Assembly: GCF_000577335.1 (NCBI RefSeq)
Contig: NZ_CBYL010000011.1
Location: 1-64,000 of the forward strand
Reading direction: 5' to 3'
Source: Faecalispora jeddahensis
Lineage (GTDB): Bacteria > Bacillota > Clostridia > Oscillospirales > Acutalibacteraceae
Length of the DNA: 64,000 nucleotides
The notes beneath the pieces are model-generated. The model did no database searches, had not been told where the DNA came from, and saw nothing but the letters and a program-made list of their open reading frames with translations. Within the stretch, counting starts at the first letter, position 1, and each line of letters opens with the position of its first letter. The translations under genes were made by a program, and so were the position numbers. Below are positions 17,624 to 25,133 of this stretch, piece after piece.

Positions 17624-18652
17624 GTGGCATCTCAAACTTTGATTGAGATTCAGGAGCTGGAAAAGACATTCCAAACCAAAAATGGCACTGTTCACGCCTT
17701 AAAAGATATTAATCTGCAAATTCGGCAAGGGGATATATTCGGGATCATCGGCATGAGCGGCGCCGGAAAAAGCACTCTGGTGCGGTGCATGAATCTGCTG
17801 GAGCGCCCCACGGCCGGCCGCGTGTTGTTCGACGGCAAAGACATCGCGAAGCTGAATGATCTGCAGCTTCGCACGGTACGCCGTTCCATGGGAATGATCT
17901 TTCAGCAGTTCAACCTGCTGATGCAGCGCACCGCAGAAAGCAATATCTGCTTCCCGCTGGAAATTGCCGGGGTGGACAAAAAGACCGCAAAGGCACGAGC
18001 CAAAGAGCTTTTGGAGCTGGTGGGCCTTTCCGACCGCGCAAAATCGTACCCGTCGCAGCTTTCGGGCGGGCAGAAGCAGCGCGTGGCGATTGCCCGTGCT
18101 CTGGCCCCGAACCCGAAGGTGCTTTTGTGCGATGAAGCCACCAGTGCGCTGGACCCCACCACAACCGCTTCGATTCTGTCTTTGCTCAAGGACATCAATC
18201 AGCGGCTGGGCATCACCATTATCATTATCACGCACGAGATGAGCGTCATCGAGCAGATCTGCAACCGGGTGGCCATCATCGACAAGAGCCATATTGCCGA
18301 GGTCGGCAGCGTGGAGGAAATCTTCTTCCGTCCCAAAACCGCCGCGGCACAGAAGCTTGTTTACCCGGACGGCCGCAAGAGCGAGCCCTTCTCGGCGCAG
18401 GACGCCGGCGCTACCTGCTACCGGATCGTATTCGACGGCAACTCTTCGTTTGAACCCGTGATTGCGGACATGGTGCTGGAATTCAAAATCCCCGTGAATA
18501 TCATCTATGCGGATACGAAAAATATTGACGGCAAGGCATTCGGCCAGATTGTCATTCAGGTTCCTCAGCAGGAATCCCTGCGGGAAAATATGCTGCGTTA
18601 TCTGCAGCGACGCGGGTTGACGGTGGAGGAGGTGAGCGGCTATGTGGGATAA
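17624..18652 (+). CDS. metN: Methionine ABC transporter ATP-binding protein
   Basis: Cytoplasmic ATPase of 342 residues powering D/L-methionine uptake. The ABC domain (about 5-245) has Walker A GMSGAGKST, Q-loop FQQFNLLMQRT, signature LSGGQKQRVAIARAL, Walker B VLLCDEATSALD and the switch His. The C-terminal NIL domain (about 265-342), which senses methionine, contains SFEPVIADMVLEFKIPVNI. It starts at GTG 17624 behind AAAAGGAGGG. It overlaps metI by 11 bases and is first in a three-gene operon. Confidence 0.96.
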   Translation: MASQTLIEIQELEKTFQTKNGTVHALKDINLQIRQGDIFGIIGMSGAGKSTLVRCMNLLERPTAGRVLFDGKDIAKLNDLQLRTVRRSMGMIFQQFNLLMQRTAESNICFPLEIAGVDKKTAKARAKELLELVGLSDRAKSYPSQLSGGQKQRVAIARALAPNPKVLLCDEATSALDPTTTASILSLLKDINQRLGITIIIITHEMSVIEQICNRVAIIDKSHIAEVGSVEEIFFRPKTAAAQKLVYPDGRKSEPFSAQDAGATCYRIVFDGNSSFEPVIADMVLEFKIPVNIIYADTKNIDGKAFGQIVIQVPQQESLRENMLRYLQRRGLTVEEVSGYVG

Positions 18653-19304
18653 CACCACGATCCAGATGCTGCTGGTCGGCATTGGGGAATCCTTATATAT
18701 GACCGTGTTTTCCGCTCTGTTCGGCTATGTGATCGGCCTGCCGCTCGGCATTCTGCTGGTCATCAGCGCAAGGGACGGAATTCGCCCCAACGCTCCGCTT
18801 TACAAGGTGCTCGACGTGATCGTCAACATCACACGTTCGATTCCCTTCCTGATTCTGATGGTCATGGTGATTCCGCTGACCCGGCTGATCGTGGGTACTT
18901 CCCTCGGTTCCACCGCGACCATTGTTCCGCTGACACTCTCAGCCGCGCCGTTCATCGCGCGTATGGTGGAGTCCTCCCTGATGGAGGTCGACAAGGGCGT
19001 GATCGAGGCCGCTCATTCCATGGGCGCATCTGATCAGCAGATCATTTTTAAGGTGCTGCTGCCGGAGGCGGTTCCTTCCCTGATCAACGGAGCGACCATC
19101 GCCATTGCCACGATTCTGGGGTATTCCGCAACAGCCGGTTTTGTCGGCGGCGGCGGACTTGGCGCAATTGCGGTCAATTACGGTTACTATCGCTATCAAA
19201 CCGATATTATGCTCGTCACGGTTGCCCTTCTGGTCATTGTGGTGCAGATTTTCCAGGAAATTGGAATGCGCTCCGCCGGGAAAAGTGATAAGCGTAAGTC
19301 TTAA
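18642..19304 (+). CDS. metI: Methionine ABC transporter permease
   Basis: Membrane permease of 220 residues with five predicted helices. It carries the binding-protein-dependent transport EAA-type loop EAAHSMGASDQQIIFKVLLP, which contacts MetN. The GGGGLGAIAVNYGYYRY stretch is typical of MetI. It begins within metN behind GGAGGAGGTGAG, indicating coupled translation. Confidence 0.95.
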   Translation: MWDNTTIQMLLVGIGESLYMTVFSALFGYVIGLPLGILLVISARDGIRPNAPLYKVLDVIVNITRSIPFLILMVMVIPLTRLIVGTSLGSTATIVPLTLSAAPFIARMVESSLMEVDKGVIEAAHSMGASDQQIIFKVLLPEAVPSLINGATIAIATILGYSATAGFVGGGGLGAIAVNYGYYRYQTDIMLVTVALLVIVVQIFQEIGMRSAGKSDKRKS

Positions 19305-19345
19305 ACATAAAATCGGTGTGAAAATTGTATGGAGGTATATTGACA

Positions 19346-20200
19346 ATGAAAAAAATTCTTTCTCTATTATTGGTTGCGGCCCTTTCTGTTTCTGCTCTGG
19401 CAGGCTGCTCCAACGGTTCCTCCGCCAGCAGTGCGGCGACGGCTTCGGAACCCGCTTCTTCCACAGCAGAGCTGCAGACCATTAAGATCGGTGCATCCCC
19501 CACGCCCCACGCGGATATTCTGAAGAAGGCCAACGAGCTGCTTAAGGACAAAGGCTACCAGCTCGACATTCAGGAATTCAACGACTATGTGCAGCCGAAC
19601 CTTGCACTGGAAAACAAAGAGCTGGACGCAAACTACTTCCAGCATATTACCTATCTGAATGACTTCAACAAGGAAAAGGGTACTCACCTTGTTTCCGCAG
19701 GAGATATTCACTATGAGCCCTTCGGCATCTATGCCGGCAAAACCAAATCTTTGGATGCGCTGAAGGACGGCGCGACCATCTCGGTTCCAAACGACACCAC
19801 GAACGAAGCCCGCGCGCTTCTGCTGCTGCAGGATCAGGGCCTCATTAAGCTCAAGGATGGCGCAGGCATCACCGCCACCAAGAACGACATCACCGAGAAC
19901 AAGAAGAACCTGAAGATTCAGGAAATCGAAGCGGCCCAGACCGCCCGTTCCCTGCCCGATGTTGACCTTGCTGTCATCAACGGCAACTATGCCATCGCCG
20001 GCGGCCTGAAGGTTGCCGATGCGCTTGCCGCTGAGGCTGATACCTCTTTGGCTGCCACCGCTTACGTGAACGTGATCGCGGTACGTGACGGCGATGAGAA
20101 CAACCCGGGCATCAAGGCTCTGGTAGAAGTTCTGAGAAGCGACGACATCAAAAAGTATATCGAAGACACCTACGCGGGCGCTGTTGTCCCTGCAAAATAA
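19346..20200 (+). CDS. metQ: Methionine-binding lipoprotein (MetQ/NlpA family)
   Basis: Substrate-binding lipoprotein of 284 residues. The signal peptide ends in the lipobox LAGC (Cys about residue 21), followed by a Ser/Ala-rich linker. The mature NlpA domain has IGASPTPHADIL, FNDYVQPNLALENKELDANY and the YEPFGIYAGKTKSL hinge typical of methionine-binding proteins. It delivers methionine to MetI outside the membrane. The ATG at 19346 follows TATGGAGGT. It is the last gene of the operon. Confidence 0.95.
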   Translation: MKKILSLLLVAALSVSALAGCSNGSSASSAATASEPASSTAELQTIKIGASPTPHADILKKANELLKDKGYQLDIQEFNDYVQPNLALENKELDANYFQHITYLNDFNKEKGTHLVSAGDIHYEPFGIYAGKTKSLDALKDGATISVPNDTTNEARALLLLQDQGLIKLKDGAGITATKNDITENKKNLKIQEIEAAQTARSLPDVDLAVINGNYAIAGGLKVADALAAEADTSLAATAYVNVIAVRDGDENNPGIKALVEVLRSDDIKKYIEDTYAGAVVPAK

Positions 20201-20210
20201 GCATTCCTTT

Positions 20211-20247
20211 AAAAAAACAGTCCGGTTTTCTCCGGACTGTTTTTTTA
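20211..20247 (+). terminator. Rho-independent terminator of metNIQ
   Basis: The stem AAAAAAACAGTCCGG pairs perfectly with CCGGACTGTTTTTTT across a 6-base loop, 10 bases after the metQ stop codon. Confidence 0.93.
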
Positions 20248-20364
20248 TATCAATTAATGGGAAAACAGCAAGCCTTCCCCACTTCTACGGGGGAAAATTG
20301 AACGGCGCTTTGAACAAATACATCACGCATTAATAAAAAATTTGAAAAAATGATAAAATACCTA

Positions 20365-20395
20365 TTGACTCTGACGCGGCGTCATAGCTTATGAT
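20365..20395 (+). promoter_or_regulatory. MerR-type promoter with 19-bp spacer and operator palindrome
   Basis: TTGACT (20365-20370) and TATGAT (20390-20395) are separated by 19 bases, the over-long spacing that MerR proteins correct by untwisting DNA. The spacer contains TGACGC-G-GCGTCA (20372-20384), a perfect palindrome centred between the hexamers. This is strong evidence that the regulator encoded just downstream activates its own gene. Confidence 0.85.
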
Positions 20396-20420
20396 ACTCT
20401 TTGAAAGGAGGAATTCCCAT

Positions 20421-21164
20421 ATGAACACCAACGAGGTTGCGGGCCTGACCGGCCTGAGCGTGCGCACGCTGCATCATTACGATGCAATCGGTTTGCTGTG
20501 CCCGCAGCGGAACCCCGAAAACGGGTACCGAGAGTATTCCGAAGAGAATCTGGATCGTCTGCAGCAGATCCTGTTCTTCAGGGAATGCGGTTTTCCCCTT
20601 TCTGTCATCCGCGAGCTGATGGAAAACCCCGAATTTGACCGGGAGCAGGCATTTCAGATACAAAAAGCTTACCTGGTGCACGAGCGCCGTCGGATCGACA
20701 CCATGCTGGACACCCTACTCAAAACACACAAAACATGGAAAGGAGAAATCACCATGACACCGAAAGAAAAATTTGAAGGCTTCGATTTCTCGAAGAATCC
20801 TTATGAAGAAGAAGCGCGGCGCCGCTGGGGCGACGAAACGGTTCAGAAAAGCAACGACACGCTTTCCGATCTGGGAAAAGAGGGGCAGGAGAAGATCGCG
20901 CAGCAGATGGAAGACATCTTCCGCACGCTTGCACAGTTCCGCCAGCTTCCGCCGGATTCCCCCGAGGTGCTGGAGAAAGTCGGACAGTTCTATCATTTTC
21001 TGAATGACAATTTCGGCTATCACTATTCGCCGGAAGCTTTCGCAGGACTGGGTCAAATGTATGTGGACGACTCACGCTTTACCGAAAATATCGATAAATA
21101 CGGCGAGGGTCTTTCGGCTTTTCTGGCACAGGCCATGAAGCACTATGCCGACACTTTGAACTAA
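20421..21164 (+). CDS. MerR-family activator with TipAS ligand-binding domain
   Basis: Transcription regulator of 247 residues. The MerR winged helix (about 1-70) has TNEVAGLTGLSVRTLHHYDA and GYREYSEENLDRLQQILFF. A dimerisation helix follows, and the C-terminal TipAS domain (about 120-245) has YEEEARRRWGDE...S and the ending FLAQAMKHYAD. TipAS domains bind thiopeptides and other antibiotics in TipA and Mta. No transporter gene is adjacent in the same direction, so the regulon is open; the 19-bp-spacer promoter indicates autoactivation. The ATG at 20421 follows AAAGGAGG. Confidence 0.92.
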   Translation: MNTNEVAGLTGLSVRTLHHYDAIGLLCPQRNPENGYREYSEENLDRLQQILFFRECGFPLSVIRELMENPEFDREQAFQIQKAYLVHERRRIDTMLDTLLKTHKTWKGEITMTPKEKFEGFDFSKNPYEEEARRRWGDETVQKSNDTLSDLGKEGQEKIAQQMEDIFRTLAQFRQLPPDSPEVLEKVGQFYHFLNDNFGYHYSPEAFAGLGQMYVDDSRFTENIDKYGEGLSAFLAQAMKHYADTLN

Positions 21165-21222
21165 CGGCACCGAGTGATAACAGGGAAAGGATTTGCCCCT
21201 ATCAAAACAAATCCGACCATAC

Positions 21223-21263
21223 AAAGCGGGAGCGAGCCCTTTTCAGGGGCACGCTCCCGCTTT
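21223..21263. terminator. Bidirectional terminator between convergent genes
   Basis: AAAGCGGGAGCG pairs perfectly with CGCTCCCGCTTT around a loop that itself contains CCCT/AGGG. It lies between the MerR gene and the convergent pirin gene. Confidence 0.85.
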
Positions 21264-21287
21264 CTCTTTATGATTATGAAAAAGGAA

Positions 21288-22124
21288 TCAGTCTTTTACG
21301 AAGGTGCCTTGTTCCAGCTCCAGAAAAGCCTGCTGCAGCTCCTGACGGGTATTCATCACGATCGGACCGCCCCAGGCAATCGGTTCTTTCAGCGGAGGGC
21401 CGCTGAACAGCAGAAAGCGTACGCCCTGTGCGCCCGCTGTGACCGACAGCTCTTCTCCCTCACGGAACAAAACCGCATGCTTTTCCTGAATCTCTCCATC
21501 CTGCTCTGCAAAGCTGCCTTCTCCGCACACTACATACACAAACACCGTATCCGCAGCGGGAACGGTCAGATTCCATTCGCAGCCGGAGTTCAGCGCAACG
21601 TCCAGCATCGTCATCGGAACAAATTCGCCCTGCCCGGGGCCTGCTGTGCCCTGGTAGCTGCCGGCAATCACGCGGGTGGTGCCTGCCTCGGTTTCCACCG
21701 CAGGTACCTGCTCGGCACGAATATCATGATATTTCGGGGCTGTCATTTTATCTTTGGCCGGCAGGTTCAGCCAAAGCTGGACACCGAGCATACGGGGGCT
21801 TTCCTTCGGCATCTCCTGATGCAGAATGCCGCCGCCCGCCGTCATCCACTGACAGCAGCCGTTATCAATACTGCCCTTATTGCCGAGGCTGTCACCGTGC
21901 TCGATCGTTCCCTCAATCAGATAAGTGACAGTTTCGATCCCCCGGTGCGGATGCCACGGAAACCCTTTCACATAATCAGCCGAATCGGTAGAATCGAATG
22001 CGTCCAGCATCAGAAACGGGTCGAAATCCTCTACGTCCGGGCGGCTGATCACGCGTACCAGACGCACCCCCGCGCCGTCATATTGTGTACTTCCGGTAAC
22101 TGTATTACGAATGGTTCTTCTCAT
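21288..22124 (-). CDS. Pirin-family bicupin protein
   Basis: Protein of 278 residues. The N-terminal cupin carries the metal site HPHRGIETVTYLIEG, with the second His/Glu set in EHGDSLGNKG and TAGGGILHQEMP. The C-terminal cupin (about 165-270) is weaker. Bacterial pirins such as YhhW bind Fe or other metals, and some are quercetin dioxygenases. No substrate can be inferred here. A Fur-box-like sequence lies about 45 bases upstream of the start, suggesting iron control. It is transcribed alone. Confidence 0.92.
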   Translation of the reverse strand: MRRTIRNTVTGSTQYDGAGVRLVRVISRPDVEDFDPFLMLDAFDSTDSADYVKGFPWHPHRGIETVTYLIEGTIEHGDSLGNKGSIDNGCCQWMTAGGGILHQEMPKESPRMLGVQLWLNLPAKDKMTAPKYHDIRAEQVPAVETEAGTTRVIAGSYQGTAGPGQGEFVPMTMLDVALNSGCEWNLTVPAADTVFVYVVCGEGSFAEQDGEIQEKHAVLFREGEELSVTAGAQGVRFLLFSGPPLKEPIAWGGPIVMNTRQELQQAFLELEQGTFVKD

Positions 22125-22166
22125 GCTGTATTCCCCTTTCCGTCCTCTTTGTTTTTTGATTAATTT

Positions 22167-22181
22167 TGATAATCATTCTCA
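22167..22181 (-). promoter_or_regulatory. Fur-box-like operator upstream of pirin
   Basis: TGATAATCATTCTCA matches the 7-1-7 Fur consensus TGATAAT-N-ATTATCA at all but one of the 14 arm positions. It lies between the pirin gene and the divergent small basic protein gene, so it could control either. Fur or a related metal regulator is inferred from the match alone. Confidence 0.5.
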
Positions 22182-22295
22182 TGTTATTATATCATAACAC
22201 ACTGTTCCGAATTTTGCCAGACCTTACTTTCCACTGCCGGAAGATGACTTTTCTCTTACTTTGTGGTATACTAAAACCAGAAAGGATGAGTGCTG

Positions 22296-22571
22296 ATGGA
22301 AAAAATGATTCCGCGGGACAAAATGAGCAAATCACAGCGCAGAAAGCTGGATCTGCAAAAGCGCGCCGGTTGGGGCAGCCTGAATCCCGTAACCAGAAAA
22401 ACGCCGAACGGCAAAGCCTATAATCGAAAAAAGATTCAAAAGGGAGTGGATGAAGAGTTCCGCCGTTTTGAATCTTTTTCTTTTTGCTTTATTTCAGCAG
22501 AGCCTCTTCCCATTCTTTCTCGCGGAAGCCAACCAGCACGGTTTTCCCGTCTGTCAGAATCGGCCGCTTGA
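22296..22571 (+). CDS. Small basic protein whose frame runs through an intrinsic terminator (possible ribosome-rescue factor)
   Basis: The frame starts at ATG 22296, nine bases after AAAGGA. The first 61 residues are strongly basic: MEKMIPRDKMSKSQRRKLDL, then PVTRKTPNGKAYNRKKIQKG. I believe similar PRDKMSK proteins occur in other Clostridia, without known function. No stop codon occurs before the hairpin and U-run at 22428-22480; the frame continues to 22571, overlapping the end of the convergent arsC-like gene. A terminated transcript would therefore be non-stop. This layout, and the NGKAYNRK segment resembling the KGKGSYMRK region of E. coli ArfA, suggests an ArfA/BrfA-type factor. That is inference; a lost stop codon is the alternative. 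Confidence 0.55.
   Translation: MEKMIPRDKMSKSQRRKLDLQKRAGWGSLNPVTRKTPNGKAYNRKKIQKGVDEEFRRFESFSFCFISAEPLPILSRGSQPARFSRLSESAA
22428..22480. terminator. Bidirectional terminator inside the small basic protein frame
   Basis: AAAAAGATTCAAAA pairs perfectly with TTTTGAATCTTTTT (14 base pairs) across a 24-base loop, followed by a T-rich run on the plus strand and T-run on the minus strand. It can end the arsC-ywbE message and truncates the opposing small-protein message before any in-frame stop. Confidence 0.85.
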
Positions 22572-22848
22572 CCAGCATTCCGTCGGTGGAAAGAAGCGCC
22601 AGCTGCTGTTCCTCACTCATATCCGGCAGCTTTTTGGAAAGCTCCTGCTCCCGGTAGGCTATGCCGCTGGTGTTAAAGAATTTTCGCAGCGGCAGCCCGG
22701 ATGCACGGTACCATTGCGTCAGCTCCTCCTGCGACGGATTCTGCTCTTTAATATTCCGCACCTCGGCGGAAATCCCATGCTCTTTCAGCCAGCGTTCGGC
22801 CTTTTGGCAGGTGGTGCATTTGGGGTAACATACAAATAAGCGCTCCAT
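22489..22848 (-). CDS. ArsC/Spx-family thioredoxin-fold protein
   Basis: Cytoplasmic protein of 119 residues. The family N-terminus LFVCYPKCTTCQKAERWL holds a CTTC motif at residues 11-14. It continues with VKRPILTDGKTVLVGF, the ArsC/Spx/YffB pattern with the conserved Arg-Pro. Arsenate reductases use one Cys with glutaredoxin, while Spx regulators use CxxC as a thiol switch. The short C-terminus resembles YffB/MgsR-like members rather than Spx proper. Role is uncertain: reductase or redox regulator. It overlaps ywbE by one base (TAATG). Confidence 0.85.
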   Translation of the reverse strand: MERLFVCYPKCTTCQKAERWLKEHGISAEVRNIKEQNPSQEELTQWYRASGLPLRKFFNTSGIAYREQELSKKLPDMSEEQQLALLSTDGMLVKRPILTDGKTVLVGFREKEWEEALLK

Positions 22849-23057
22849 TATGATTCCTCCTGTTCTTCTATTACATACTGTACCCGGCCAACAATACCGG
22901 ATTCCAGCATTACCTTAATGCCATGCGGATGATTCGGGCTTTTTGTAAGCAGGCGTGCAACCCGCCCCCGCGTCAGCCGTCCCGTTGGCTGATCCTGCTT
23001 TTGGACGACGTCTACCAATGACCCAACCGTTATATTTTTTCTTTGCTTTCCATCCAT
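22848..23057 (-). CDS. ywbE: YwbE-family protein
   Basis: Small protein of 69 residues with the family core VDVVQKQDQPTGRLTRGRVA and LTKSPNHPHGIKVMLESGIV. Length is typical of YwbE. It is a conserved Firmicute protein of unknown function, sometimes compared to small SH3-like folds. It is translationally coupled to the arsC-like gene. Its transcript probably begins at the promoter-hairpin element near 23.29 kb, giving a leader of about 230 bases. Confidence 0.88.
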   Translation of the reverse strand: MDGKQRKNITVGSLVDVVQKQDQPTGRLTRGRVARLLTKSPNHPHGIKVMLESGIVGRVQYVIEEQEES

Positions 23058-23246
23058 GGGTTTGATACTCCTTTTATTTTCAAAAAAGATTCTCTTCTAG
23101 ATTTATTCTTCTTAGGATGTCTTAACCTGTGTCTTATGCTGGGGCGGACTTGTTTAGCACCGTAGAAGGCTTTCGTTCGCGACAGATCAGACCGTTTTCT
23201 TTGCGGATTTTTTTCGCGATGTGAATGCAGGATCAGCCTGTCTGCT

Positions 23247-23300
23247 GGCACATACACCCGAAGCTTTGCTTCGGTTTGTGCCGCGAGGTTATTATAACAC
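23247..23300 (-). repeat. Promoter-hairpin element, isolated copy upstream of ywbE
   Basis: Read on the minus strand: extended -10 TGTTATAAT, AACCTCGCGGCAC, an AAA joint, stem CCGAAGC/GCTTCGG with AAA loop, a short GTGTAT bulge and closing GTGCC. The same architecture occurs three times near 55.2-55.5 kb. Both stems differ from those copies by compensating changes (GGCAT/ATGCC becomes GGCAC/GTGCC; CGAAAGC/GCTTTCG becomes CCGAAGC/GCTTCGG). That supports selection on structure. It would form the 5' end of the ywbE-arsC message. Confidence 0.7.
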
Positions 23301-23511
23301 AAATTCCATCCATTCCCAAACCATTCCCCACAAACCGCCGTGATTTTTCAGGCTGGAAGAAGCATCTGTTTCTCGCAACCTGTGAAATTCTTCACGTGTT
23401 TCTGCAAAAGGCTATCAGCCAATTGCAGGATATTTTCATTCAGAAATTTCGGAAAGGGAATATTGACAGAAAAACGCCCTATTTTTCTTTTTCTTTTGGG
23501 GCCGTTATCCC

Positions 23512-23540
23512 GTGACAAACCACCGTTTTCGTTGTATAGT
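23512..23540 (+). promoter_or_regulatory. Probable promoter of the MATE gene
   Basis: GTGACA (23512-23517) and TATAGT (23535-23540) are spaced by 17 bases, leaving a leader of about 150 bases before the GTG start. Confidence 0.6.
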
Positions 23541-23696
23541 AATACACATTAACAGATTTTTTATTTTTCGTTATTTCAGCACCTTGTTTCTGAAAAATCT
23601 GGTCGGCGCTTTGCATCCCAGTCTAATGGACAACGGCGCTTTCTTCGCCGGTACGGCCTCGTACCCTTGCCCAAATACAGCTTTAAAGGAATTGGT

Positions 23697-25106
23697 GTGA
23701 TCTTGTTGCACAGCAAAACGCTTCTCATCATAAAACAGCGAACCTCTTACTTACTGGAGAAGTATCTCTCCGGAAAAAGCATCCACTACCAGCAGGTTCT
23801 TGCGCTGGCTTTGCCCATCTTTTTGGAGCAGGCCTTTATTCTGGGCATCAACTTTTTTAACACAGCCCTCATCAGCACCGCGGGCGTTGCGGCAATCAGC
23901 GCCGTGAACATGGTGGATTCGCTGAATCTGCTGATGACGACGATTCTGGTAGCGGTAGCCACCGGCGGCACGGTAGTAGTGGCGCAGTATCAGGGCAGCC
24001 GCAATCAAGAGATGGTGTCGCGCTCGACCGAACAAACGGTAGCGGCGGTTCCTCTTCTGGCACTGGGCCTGGGTCTCGTCCTGATTCTGTTCCGCGACCC
24101 GATTTTGTGGCTGCTGTTCGGCAGCGCCGACGCGGACGTTTTTTCAAACTCACGTCTCTATCTTTTGGGCAGTGTTCTTTCTTACCCCGCGTTTGGCCTG
24201 TACCAGGGCTGCGTCTGCTGTCTGCGCGGTGTAGGGCGCACCCGGCCCGCTCTGGCGCTGACTTTGATCACCAATGTGTCTTATGTGCTTTTGAATCTTC
24301 TGTTTATCTCTGTATTCCACTGGGGCGTGGTCGGGATGGCCGTTGCGGTGAATATCGCACGCGGTCTGGGTGCGGCCTGTTCCCTCCTCTTCCTCACCCG
24401 CCTGGACGATACTCTCCATTTTGAGTACCGGGGCGCTTTACGTCTTAATAAGGATATTCTGAGACGAATCATGTACATCGGCCTTCCCTTCGCGGCGGAA
24501 CAGGTGTTCTTTAACGGCGGCAAGCTGCTGACGCAGACCTATATTGTCGCTCTGGGCACTCTGGCAATCACGGCGAACGCCATTGTCTGGTCGATCATTA
24601 TGGTGTTGCAAATTCCCAGCAACACCATCAGCCAGGTTGCGGTGACGATTATCGGCCAATGCATGGGACGGCGGCAGGTCGACGATTCCCGCAAATTCAT
24701 CCGGACATTTGTGATCCTCTCGAGCATATGCTATTTGATTATGCTGCTGGTCGTACAGCCGCTGCTGCCCGGCCTGATCGGCGTTTTCAACCCGCCGGAG
24801 CAGATCATTCCCGAAATCCGGCGCATCGTGATCGTGACCGCGATCGCCATGCCCTTCGTGTGGTCACTCAGCTTCATCATTCCCGCCTCCATCCGCGCGG
24901 CGGGCGACGCCAAATTCAGCTCGGTTGTTTCTTTGTGCTGCATGTGGACCCTGCGTGTTGCCGGCGGCTGGCTGCTGGCTATTCCGTTCGGCTTGGGACT
25001 CATCGGCATTTATGTGGCGATGATCCTCGAATGGACGGTCCGGTCCGGAATCTTCCTATTCCGGGTGAAGGGCAACAAATGGTATGCGCATCACCTGATT
25101 GACTAA
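23697..25106 (+). CDS. MATE-family multidrug/Na+ antiporter
   Basis: Integral membrane efflux protein of 469 residues with about twelve hydrophobic segments in two homologous MatE halves. Typical features are LALPIFLEQAFILGINFFNT in helix 1, the second-half start IMYIGLPFAAEQVFFNGGKL and MGRRQVDDSRKF at a loop. Such pumps expel cationic drugs or metabolites using Na+ or H+. The start is GTG at 23697, six bases after AAAGGA; a longer reading from 23667 lacks a binding site. It is followed after 27 bases by a metallopeptidase gene, probably in the same transcript. Confidence 0.92.
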   Translation: MILLHSKTLLIIKQRTSYLLEKYLSGKSIHYQQVLALALPIFLEQAFILGINFFNTALISTAGVAAISAVNMVDSLNLLMTTILVAVATGGTVVVAQYQGSRNQEMVSRSTEQTVAAVPLLALGLGLVLILFRDPILWLLFGSADADVFSNSRLYLLGSVLSYPAFGLYQGCVCCLRGVGRTRPALALTLITNVSYVLLNLLFISVFHWGVVGMAVAVNIARGLGAACSLLFLTRLDDTLHFEYRGALRLNKDILRRIMYIGLPFAAEQVFFNGGKLLTQTYIVALGTLAITANAIVWSIIMVLQIPSNTISQVAVTIIGQCMGRRQVDDSRKFIRTFVILSSICYLIMLLVVQPLLPGLIGVFNPPEQIIPEIRRIVIVTAIAMPFVWSLSFIIPASIRAAGDAKFSSVVSLCCMWTLRVAGGWLLAIPFGLGLIGIYVAMILEWTVRSGIFLFRVKGNKWYAHHLID

Positions 25107-25133
25107 ATGCCCCAAAACAGGAAAGGATACCTT

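Larger units (their letters stand above)
23058..23696. other. Divergent intergenic region, no credible gene
   Basis: This 640-base region separates ywbE from the MATE gene. It holds the promoter-hairpin element (minus strand, about 23247-23300) and the MATE promoter (plus, 23512-23540). A 90-codon minus frame at 23030-23302 starts within the promoter element, overlaps ywbE and has no family resemblance, so I do not call it. Plus-strand frames at 23225-23700 also look like chance. Confidence 0.6.

Noticed and set aside
23030-23302. 90-codon minus-strand frame upstream of ywbE
   Set aside because: It begins within the promoter-hairpin element, overlaps the ywbE start, has no ribosome binding site and no family resemblance. 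It is better explained as leader RNA.
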